From NCBI GenBank assembly GCA_025359355.1, contig JANYGR010000313.1, positions 1 to 5,159 of the forward strand: a DNA stretch of 5,159 bases, written 5' to 3'. A program made the position numbers and the translations under genes. The stretch comes from Bacteroidota bacterium. Its GTDB lineage: Bacteria; Bacteroidota; Bacteroidia; B-17B0; Aurantibacillaceae. This document shows positions 1 to 5,159 of this stretch, piece after piece; the stretch's first letter is position 1; every line of letters starts with the position of its first letter. Under the pieces are notes generated by a model that was not told the origin of the DNA, made no database searches, and saw nothing but the letters and a program-made list of their open reading frames with translations.

Positions 1-256
1 ATTCATTTAATGCATCAAACTAAGGTTTAGATAACCTTATGGTTTCATCCAATGACCTTATGGTTTCATTAAATAGCTTTATGAAAGCATGAAACACTTT
101 TATGCTTCCAGCTAAGCATTTAAGAACAGAGCGTAAACTACTTAGATGGAAGCATAAAAGTGTTTCATGCTTTCATAAAGCTATTTAATGAAACCATAAG
201 GTCATTGGATGAAACCATAAGGTTATCTAAACCTTAGTTTGATGCATTAAATGAAT
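1..256. repeat. Perfect 110-bp inverted repeat (long palindrome) with short central loop
   Basis: Positions 1-110 are the exact reverse complement of 147-256; I compared them in ten-base blocks and found no mismatch. Pairing continues inward for five more bases (112-116 CTAAG with 141-145 CTTAG) after one mismatch (111/146), leaving a central loop of 24 bases (117-140). The left arm begins at base 1, so the palindrome may extend out of the window. Both arms consist of the 21-bp units of the neighbouring array, so this is an inverted duplication of part of that array. It does not resemble the terminal repeats of a mobile element: no transposase and no target-site duplication are visible. As DNA it could extrude a cruciform, and as RNA it would form one very long hairpin. 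A fold-back artefact at a contig end is a real alternative. Confidence 0.93.
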
Positions 257-273
257 CCATTAAACTATTTGAT

Positions 274-300
274 GGAAGCATAAAGGTTCTTTATGGTTTC
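274..300. other. Short hairpin inside repeat copy 2
   Basis: CATAAAG (279-285) and CTTTATG (289-295) are perfect complements around a GTT loop. The outer flanks GGAAG and GTTTC extend the stem with one G-G mismatch and one G-T wobble. It spans the junction of the first two 21-bp units of the second 105-bp copy. It matches the hairpin at 379-405, so it is part of the repeat design and probably not an independent terminator; no T-tract follows it. Confidence 0.6.
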
Positions 301-378
301 ATAAGGTTATTGGATGAAACCATAAGGTTATCTAAACCCTTGTTTGATGAATAAGATGAAACCATCAAGTCATTGGAT

Positions 379-405
379 GGAAGCATAAAGGTGCTTTATG
401 GTTCC
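379..405. other. Short hairpin inside repeat copy 3
   Basis: GGAAGCATAAAG (379-390) and CTTTATGGTTCC (394-405) pair at 11 of 12 positions around a GTG loop; the only mismatch is G383 with G401. Compared with the copy at 274-300, an outer G-T pair is here a G-C pair, which keeps the stem. No T-tract follows. It could be a structured element in RNA read through from either side, or a dyad protein-binding site. Confidence 0.6.
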
Positions 406-484
406 ATAAGGTTATTGGATGAAACCATCAAATTACCTATACCTTAGTTTAATAAACACTATCAAATCATCAAACGATGTCGCT

Positions 485-508
485 TTTGTTGGATTTTTTT
501 CCAACAAA
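485..508 (-). terminator. Candidate terminator hairpin downstream of the MBL-fold hydrolase gene
   Basis: TTTGTTGGA (485-493) pairs perfectly with TCCAACAAA (500-508), a nine-base-pair stem closing a loop of six T on the plus strand (six A on the transcript of the leftward gene). It starts 33 bases past the hydrolase stop codon and lies between that gene and the repeat array, the expected place for a terminator. The U-tract expected on the minus strand is missing, so it is not a textbook intrinsic terminator; it may act only as a 3'-end stabilising stem. Confidence 0.38.
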
Positions 509-541
509 CTACTCTGTTGTTAAGTTTTAGCTACCTAGCAC

Positions 542-1180
542 TTACACTAAAAAGGTATTATACATTCTTTCCGAACCAATCGTTGTTTCTTGCCCATGCC
601 CACTATAAACCGTCATATCATCGCCTAAGGGCAATAACTTTTGTTTGATGGATGCAATCAATGTTTCGTAGTTACCCATTGGCAAATCCGTGCGGCCTAT
701 ACAAGCGTAAAACAACACATCGCCACTAATCATAAACTTATCTGCTTTGTTATAAAAGGTAATACTTCCAGGCGAATGCCCAGGCGTATATACAATGTCT
801 AAATTCGAATTTCCAAAGGTAACAATGTCTCCTTCGTTTAATAATACCTTTGGCATAGGACTCTGGTCTACTTTTAACCCATACATATTGGCAGATATCG
901 AATGATGTTCAATGAAATAAATATCAGCTTGGTGCATTTCTGGCAATAAATTATAAGTATCTAAAATATAACGATTGCCATTAATGTGATCAATGTGCCC
1001 ATGAGTTAGGAGTAAATGCACAGGTTTTAAGCCATTCTTTGTAATAAAATCACTGAGTTGTTTATTTTCACTGTGATTATAATTACCCGGATCAATAATC
1101 ACACATTCCTTTGTTTCATCCCACAAAATATAAGTGTTTTCACTCATGGGGCCGAATGTAAAATAATGAATAGTTATCAT
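542..1180 (-). CDS. MBL-fold metallo-hydrolase, YcbL / glyoxalase II-like
   Basis: A 212-residue cytoplasmic enzyme of the metallo-beta-lactamase fold with no signal peptide. The dinuclear metal site is complete: THGHIDH (H60, H62, D64, H65), H135 in TPGHSPGS, D154 in SGDVLF and H195 in SGHGQETT. The GRTDLP stretch at 162-167 and the length close to 210 residues match the short YcbL-like branch related to hydroxyacylglutathione hydrolase (GloB), which lacks the C-terminal helical substrate domain of true glyoxalase II. The family hydrolyses thioesters such as S-D-lactoylglutathione in some members; the substrate here cannot be read from sequence, and many Bacteroidota lack glutathione. The ATG at 1180 is preceded by an A-rich leader without Shine-Dalgarno, as usual in this phylum, and the N-terminal ITIHYFTFGPMSENTYIL is the expected first strand pair of the fold. 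It is divergent from the large outer-membrane gene, and its 3' end faces the repeat array. Confidence 0.93.
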   Translation of the reverse strand: MITIHYFTFGPMSENTYILWDETKECVIIDPGNYNHSENKQLSDFITKNGLKPVHLLLTHGHIDHINGNRYILDTYNLLPEMHQADIYFIEHHSISANMYGLKVDQSPMPKVLLNEGDIVTFGNSNLDIVYTPGHSPGSITFYNKADKFMISGDVLFYACIGRTDLPMGNYETLIASIKQKLLPLGDDMTVYSGHGQETTIGSERMYNTFLV

Positions 1181-1220
1181 AATTTTTTTTGCTAAATTTA
1201 GGGCTTATTATTTAATTTTA
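1181..1220. promoter_or_regulatory. 40-bp divergent intergenic region, probable back-to-back promoters
   Basis: This short A/T-rich gap separates two divergent start codons, so at least part of both promoters should lie here or in the adjoining coding ends. The palindrome TAAATTTA (1193-1200) matches seven of eight positions of the Bacteroidota -7 element TAnnTTTG on both strands. I find no TTTG at the right distance (about 19-20 bases) for either direction, so I do not assign a promoter. Neither gene has a Shine-Dalgarno sequence; both are preceded by A/T-rich leaders. Confidence 0.3.
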
Positions 1221-4200
1221 ATGAAACGTTTTCTTTTTTTAATTAGTATAGTATTGTGTATTAAAACCACGCACGCTCAGTTTTACTATGGCTCGCAATT
1301 AGAGTTTGGTAAAAATCGTATGCAATACCAAACATTTAATTGGACGTATTTTGATTTCGATCGTTTCAGAGTTTACCTATATGAGGGCGGACAAGAAATT
1401 GCTCGTTACGCTGCAGTGTCCGTCAATCGCCAATTACCAATTATGGAAAAGCGATTGGACATTCAAATGGATGATAAAATAGAAGTTATTGTTTACAATA
1501 ATCAAAATGATTTCAGGCAAAGTAATATTGGATTAGCAACCGAAGAGTCAGGTAATATTGGCGGTGTTACACGTATCATTGGCAACAAAATATTTTTATA
1601 TTTCAATGGTTCTCACGCCGATTTAGATAAACAAATTAGAGCCGCTATTGCCGAATTAATGGTTGATCAAATGATGTACGGCGGTAGAGCACGTGATGTT
1701 GTTCGAAATTCCTCTCTCTTAACATTACCTGATTGGTTTAAAAGTGGCTTGATTGCTTACCTTTCAGAAGGATGGAATTCAACCATTGATAACAGAGCGA
1801 TGGATGCGATACACAACGATCGTTTTAATAAATTTAATCAACTAACAGGTAAGGATGCAACCTTAGCAGGGCATACCATGTGGTACTATGTTGCAGATAC
1901 TTATGGCGAAGCCGTTATCCCCAATTTGCTATATATGACTAAGGTGAGCCGCAATCCTAATAATGCATTTTTATATGTTTTAGGCACTTCTGTTCAAAGT
2001 ATGACAACTGATTTCACAAATGTATTTGCGAAACGTTATTTTGATTACCGCGATACTACTCGCAAAACACCAAAAGCAGAAAGTGTTATTATTAAACAAA
2101 AACAATCAAGACATTATTACCAATTAAAAGTGAGTCCGGATGGACAAAAAATACTCTATGCAACCAGTGAAATGGGGCAATACCGAGTATACCTTAATAC
2201 TATTGGAGAAAAAAAGAAAAAACGCCTTTTAAAATTATATCCAAAATTAGAACGCATTGAAGATAATAGTTATCCGCTTTTAGGATGGCACCCCAATAAT
2301 TCAGTGGTATCAATGATTTATGAGCGAAAAAATATTTTAAAACTTCATACCTACGACTCTGATACCAAAGAAAAAGTAAAACGTAATATCACAGGTTTCG
2401 AAAAAATTAATTCTTACTCATTTTCTCATGATGGCAAACGCATCGTCATTAGTGCGGTTAAAAAAGGAAAAGGACAATCGGATATTTTTATTTACTCTTT
2501 AAATTCGGGTGGGGTAGAGCAGATAACAAATGACTCTTGGGACGATAATAACCCTGTTTTTGTTGATAATTCCAAAGGTATTTTGTTCGAATCAAATAGA
2601 ACGCAGGATACCATTAAAGCGAATGAAGATGCTAAATTGTATTTTAAGTTTTCGAAAAACAATGATGTCTTTTTTTATAATGCACAAACAAAATCAACGG
2701 TATTATACCGTGTAACCAATACTCCTGACGTTAACGAAACACAATCACAAGAATACAGCAAAGGAGTGATTTCATTTTTAAGTGAAGCAAATGGCGTATA
2801 TAACCGCTATATTGGTGTTTTAGATAGTTCTATTTCTTTTGTTGATACGGTAGAGCATTATCGCTATTTCTATAATAACAGAGCTATTACTAACTATTCT
2901 CGTAATATTTTAGAACATAATATCAATGCCCGTTTTACTAATTTTGCTGAAATTATTGTAAATAATAATAAAGAAAAACTACTGGTATCACCATTGGTTC
3001 CTGTATCCGAATTGTTGCCGACTAAGCTTAATAATACCTGGTTTAAAGCTGCTCCGCGAAGTAATTTATCCGATCCCGATAAAATTATTATTAATAATCC
3101 TATTCGTCAAGATCAACTAACAACTCCTCAATCCGACACTGCTAAAAAACAAAGTGAAGGCATTGATTTTGAAAATTATAATATTAATGGCGCTAAGAAA
3201 AAAGATCCTCCCGTTGTTCGCCAGCCCGCCAATAATGGGAGTCAGTCGTTAGCAACCGTTAACCCAGATACAAAAGGAAGTATTGATAAAGGAGAATTAC
3301 ATTTTCCCATTCAACAAAATTATTATACCAATTTCAGAACAGATCAAGTTGTTACACAATTAGATAATTCCTTTTTAGGAGCTAGTTACCAACGTTTTGC
3401 TGGTGGTGGTAGTCCTGTATATTTAAATCCAGGAATCAATGCATTATTTAAAATTGGATTAAGTGATTTGTTTGAAGACAAGCGTATAGTGGCTGGTTTC
3501 CGAATAGCAGGAAGTTTAAACAACGAATATTTATTAAGTTGGGAAAATCGCATTCGTAAAGTGGATCGACAATTAGTGTTACACCGTCAGTCATTTTTAA
3601 AAGTAAATGGTTATGCAGGACTTTCTAAAATCCAAACACACGATGCTCGTTATACATGGAAGATTCCATTTAGCGAAGTAGCAGCCGTTAAATTTTCATT
3701 GATGTATCGTGTAGATAGAACAGTGTTTGCTTCAGTAAGCGATGAGAGTTTACCCAAACCAAATGTTTATGATAATTACGGAGGCGCAAAATTGGAATAT
3801 ATCTTTGATAACACTCGCAAAAAAGGAATTAATTTATATAACGGCACTCGCTTTAAGTTGTGGACAGAGTACTGGCGTTTAGTAAAATCGGATAGACATG
3901 ATTTAATTACAATGGGCTTTGATTTCCGTAATTACAAAAAAATTCACCGCGATTTAATTTGGTGTAATCGCTTGGCAGGAGCTACTTCACTAGGAACTGA
4001 TCGTTTGATTTATTATTTAGGAGGAGTTGATAACTGGATTAATCCATCATTTAATTCTAACATTAATATTGTTAATCAAGATCAGTATCAATTTCAAACC
4101 TTGGCTACTAACCTTCGAGGATTTAAACAAAACATACGTAATGGAAATAACTTTGTAGCATTTAATACCGAATTACGTTGGCCTATCTTTAAGTATTTAA

Positions 4201-4505
4201 TTAATCGCCCTATCCGTTCCGATTTTATTCAAAATTTCCAAATTATAGGCTTTGGAGATGTGGGAATGGCTTGGTATGGCTCAAATCCATACAGTAATGA
4301 GAATGTGTTAAATAAGAATACATATCCGGGTAATCCTGTAACATTAGTAATCTATAATCAAAAAGAACCAATCGTTGGTGGAACAGGCTTTGGATTGAGA
4401 TCTCGTTTATTAGGTTATTTTATTAGGGTTGATTTTGCTTGGGGTATTGACGATCGTAAAATTCAAAAAGAAATGACATACTTATCATTAAGTACTGATT
4501 TTTAA
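1221..4505 (+). CDS. Exported peptidase-MA-like / TolB-type propeller / Omp85-like barrel fusion protein
   Basis: A 1094-residue protein predicted to sit in the outer membrane. Residues 1-19 form a Sec signal peptide (Lys-Arg, hydrophobic core, THA before Gln20); no lipobox is present. Residues about 30-280 resemble the peptidase MA-like (gluzincin) domain, but the zinc site is degenerate: AELMV at 144-148 where HExxH is expected, and WFKSGLIAY (172-180) with Ser175 where the family has the third ligand Glu. About 295-620 is a beta-propeller of PD40/TolB-like repeats (SPDG at 305-308, SHDG at 402-405, ITNDSWDDNNPVF and ILFESNR up to residue 460, VTNTPD from 498). Residues 635-695 are a polar Pro/Asn/Lys-rich linker. 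From about 697 to the end is a beta-barrel of the Omp85/BamA type, with LRGF at 965-968 (loop-6 VRGF/Y motif) and a terminal strand ending in Phe. The propeller replaces the usual POTRA domains. Length and architecture fit a family seen in Bacteroidota, often annotated TolB-like; function is unknown. Assembly or secretion of envelope proteins is inference from the barrel. Confidence 0.87.
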   Translation: MKRFLFLISIVLCIKTTHAQFYYGSQLEFGKNRMQYQTFNWTYFDFDRFRVYLYEGGQEIARYAAVSVNRQLPIMEKRLDIQMDDKIEVIVYNNQNDFRQSNIGLATEESGNIGGVTRIIGNKIFLYFNGSHADLDKQIRAAIAELMVDQMMYGGRARDVVRNSSLLTLPDWFKSGLIAYLSEGWNSTIDNRAMDAIHNDRFNKFNQLTGKDATLAGHTMWYYVADTYGEAVIPNLLYMTKVSRNPNNAFLYVLGTSVQSMTTDFTNVFAKRYFDYRDTTRKTPKAESVIIKQKQSRHYYQLKVSPDGQKILYATSEMGQYRVYLNTIGEKKKKRLLKLYPKLERIEDNSYPLLGWHPNNSVVSMIYERKNILKLHTYDSDTKEKVKRNITGFEKINSYSFSHDGKRIVISAVKKGKGQSDIFIYSLNSGGVEQITNDSWDDNNPVFVDNSKGILFESNRTQDTIKANEDAKLYFKFSKNNDVFFYNAQTKSTVLYRVTNTPDVNETQSQEYSKGVISFLSEANGVYNRYIGVLDSSISFVDTVEHYRYFYNNRAITNYSRNILEHNINARFTNFAEIIVNNNKEKLLVSPLVPVSELLPTKLNNTWFKAAPRSNLSDPDKIIINNPIRQDQLTTPQSDTAKKQSEGIDFENYNINGAKKKDPPVVRQPANNGSQSLATVNPDTKGSIDKGELHFPIQQNYYTNFRTDQVVTQLDNSFLGASYQRFAGGGSPVYLNPGINALFKIGLSDLFEDKRIVAGFRIAGSLNNEYLLSWENRIRKVDRQLVLHRQSFLKVNGYAGLSKIQTHDARYTWKIPFSEVAAVKFSLMYRVDRTVFASVSDESLPKPNVYDNYGGAKLEYIFDNTRKKGINLYNGTRFKLWTEYWRLVKSDRHDLITMGFDFRNYKKIHRDLIWCNRLAGATSLGTDRLIYYLGGVDNWINPSFNSNINIVNQDQYQFQTLATNLRGFKQNIRNGNNFVAFNTELRWPIFKYLINRPIRSDFIQNFQIIGFGDVGMAWYGSNPYSNENVLNKNTYPGNPVTLVIYNQKEPIVGGTGFGLRSRLLGYFIRVDFAWGIDDRKIQKEMTYLSLSTDF

Positions 4506-4553
4506 TTCTTAGTTTAATAGTGAGAGTAAAGTAAGTTGTTAAAAAATAATTAA

Positions 4554-4940
4554 ATGCCACAAAATAAACCTATGACGCCAACAATACTTTTTATTTTACT
4601 TGCTGTTGGTCTATTAGCAGGCTTTTTAAGTGGAATGGTTGGTATTGGAGGAGGTATTGTCATTGTTCCAGTACTGGTTTATTTTTTAGGGTTTACTCAA
4701 CATCAAGCCCAAGGCACCACTCTTTTTATGTTTTTATTACCAATAGGTATTTTAGGAGTAATGAATTATCATAAACAAGGTTATGTAGATTATAAAACGG
4801 CGTTGATAATATGTTCCACCTTTATATTTGGCAGCTATTTCGGTAGCAAATTAGCTATTTCACTAGATCAAAAAATGATCAAACAAATTTTCGGCGCAGT
4901 TATTATATTGCTTGGAGCAAAGATGTTATTTTGGAAATAA
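4554..4940 (+). CDS. Half-length TSUP (TauE/SafE) family membrane permease
   Basis: A 128-residue inner-membrane protein with four or five hydrophobic segments, at about 10-30, 35-47, 56-71, 82-102 and 109-127. The family signature is clear: SGMVGIGGGIVIVP at 26-39, followed by QGTTLFMFLLP at 53-63. Usual TauE/SafE proteins are about 250 residues and built from two such inverted halves; this one is a single half, a form found in Bacteroidota that would have to dimerise. The ending (IFGAVIILLGAKMLFW, 112-127) is what is expected at the end of a TSUP half, so I see no sign of truncation. Family members move sulfite, sulfoacetate and other anions; the substrate cannot be told here. ATG 4554 and ATG 4572 (Met7) are both possible starts; the upstream A-rich leader (TTAAAAAATAATTAA) favours the first. 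It lies 48 bp after the barrel gene in the same direction and may be cotranscribed, though no terminator or promoter is evident between them. Confidence 0.86.
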   Translation: MPQNKPMTPTILFILLAVGLLAGFLSGMVGIGGGIVIVPVLVYFLGFTQHQAQGTTLFMFLLPIGILGVMNYHKQGYVDYKTALIICSTFIFGSYFGSKLAISLDQKMIKQIFGAVIILLGAKMLFWK

Positions 4941-4990
4941 CGTTTCCTGTCAACCCCTGTAATTACTGACTTTCCCATAGGCATCAAATG

Positions 4991-5016
4991 AATAGATTAC
5001 TGTACGTAAATCTATT
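4991..5016 (+). other. Hairpin in the region downstream of the TSUP gene
   Basis: AATAGATT (4991-4998) pairs with AATCTATT (5009-5016). The stem continues with AC (4999-5000) against GT (5006-5007) across one bulged A (5008), around a TGTAC loop. It begins 50 bases after the TSUP stop. The next bases (AACAAGTG) are not a T-tract, so it does not qualify as an intrinsic terminator, though it could mark the 3' end. The rest of 4941-5098 shows no gene, RNA or repeat that I recognise. Confidence 0.4.
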
Positions 5017-5109
5017 AACAAGTGATTGTTACTTAAAAGATTGAGGATAAAAAGCTGAGTGTTTACGGTCTAAAGCGAAGGAACAGTAAAATTATTTAAT
5101 GAAAAGAAG

Positions 5110-5142
5110 AATACTTTTTTTGGTGATAATAAAAAAAGTATT
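5110..5142. repeat. Perfect 12-bp inverted repeat overlapping the promoter
   Basis: AATACTTTTTTT (5110-5121) is the exact reverse complement of AAAAAAAGTATT (5131-5142), separated by nine bases (GGTGATAAT). The dyad covers the -33 element and ends on the first base of the -7 element. It could be a repressor or activator operator, or an A/T-rich hairpin that ends transcription from the TSUP gene just before the new promoter. The stem has a single G-C pair, which makes a strong RNA terminator unlikely. Confidence 0.6.
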
Positions 5143-5149
5143 ACTTTTG
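5119..5149 (+). promoter_or_regulatory. Bacteroidota-type promoter reading out of the window
   Basis: TTTG at 5119-5122 (-33 element) and TACTTTTG at 5142-5149 (-7 element TAnnTTTG) are both exact matches and are separated by 19 bases, the spacing known for the primary sigma factor of Bacteroidota. Transcription would start near 5156 and run rightward, so the gene it serves lies beyond the window. The following CGCCCG is a sharp rise in GC against the A/T-rich spacer. This is the best promoter match in the window. Confidence 0.72.
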
Positions 5150-5159
5150 TCGCCCGTTG

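Larger units (their letters stand above)
147..482. repeat. Tandem array of 21-bp units in a 105-bp higher-order repeat
   Basis: Reading from 147, the sequence divides into 16 consecutive 21-base units without an indel. A typical unit is TGAAACCATAAGG followed by TTATTGGA. From 168 the units recur in a five-unit order with a 105-bp period: 168-272, 273-377 and 378-482, the last unit of the third copy being badly decayed. One exact 30-base match, 204-233 with 309-338, is offset by exactly 105. By hand count, adjacent 105-bp copies differ at about 22-23% of positions. The extra unit at 147-167 lies at the edge of the inversion. The period equals two turns of B-DNA and also seven codons. One plus-strand frame reads as heptads resembling Asp-Glu-Thr-Ile-Arg-Leu-Leu, but stops at 235, 352 and 445 break it and it has no start codon. 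I therefore call this non-coding, or the relic of a coding repeat. Function unknown. Confidence 0.88.

Noticed and set aside
1..256. MITE or insertion-sequence remnant
   Set aside because: The arms consist of the local tandem units, no target duplication is seen, there is no transposase, and the outer left boundary is not in the window.
1..482. CRISPR array
   Set aside because: The 21-bp units are directly adjacent with no unique spacers, and all units are degenerate versions of one another.
1256..1262. Lipoprotein signal (Cys13 in the signal peptide)
   Set aside because: Leu12 precedes the Cys, where a lipobox needs Gly, Ala or Ser, and a normal signal peptidase I site (THA before Gln20) follows.
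2530..2715. 61-codon open frame on the plus strand
   Set aside because: It lies wholly inside the large outer-membrane protein gene in another frame, overlaps the conserved propeller motifs, and its translation looks like no known protein.
4506..4553. Independent promoter for the TSUP gene (TAGTTTAA near 4511)
   Set aside because: It matches only six of eight -7 positions, and no properly spaced TTTG was found.
5099..5159. Possible start of a gene running off the window (ATG 5099, 20 codons open, basic then hydrophobic residues)
   Set aside because: Too short to judge; the stretch is A/T-rich and holds an exact Bacteroidota promoter and a perfect dyad, which explain it better. Lysines interrupt the hydrophobic part, so it is not a convincing signal peptide.

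Overview
The window looks like chromosomal DNA of a low-GC member of the Bacteroidota. Three things point there: A/T-rich leaders without a Shine-Dalgarno motif, a signal peptide ending in Ala-Gln, and an exact match to the Bacteroidota promoter (TTTG, 19 bases, TAnnTTTG) at the right end. I cannot place it below phylum. No rRNA, tRNA, CRISPR array, transposase or phage gene is visible.

Layout. Positions 1-482 carry no credible gene. They are filled by a degenerate tandem array of 21-bp units, grouped into a 105-bp higher-order repeat of five units. The array is folded back on itself in a perfect 110-bp inverted repeat (1-110 against 147-256). A short T-loop hairpin (485-508) follows. Then comes a leftward metallo-beta-lactamase-fold hydrolase of the YcbL / glyoxalase-II-like type (542-1180). 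A 40-bp divergent gap separates it from a rightward 1094-residue exported protein (1221-4505). That protein combines a degenerate peptidase-MA-like domain, a TolB-like PD40 beta-propeller and an Omp85/BamA-type outer-membrane barrel. A half-length TauE/SafE (TSUP) membrane protein follows 48 bp later (4554-4940). The last 219 bases are intergenic, with a small hairpin and a strong promoter pointing out of the window, embedded in a perfect 12-bp dyad.

How the parts may relate. The hydrolase is a cytoplasmic housekeeping-type enzyme. The large protein should sit in the outer membrane with its propeller in the periplasm, and the TSUP protein should sit in the inner membrane. The last two genes are co-directional and may share a transcript, but nothing in the sequence links their functions. 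The most unusual element is the 21-bp array. Its direct 105-bp copies differ by roughly a fifth, yet its inverted arms are identical, so the inversion is either very recent, actively homogenised, or an assembly or amplification fold-back at a contig edge.
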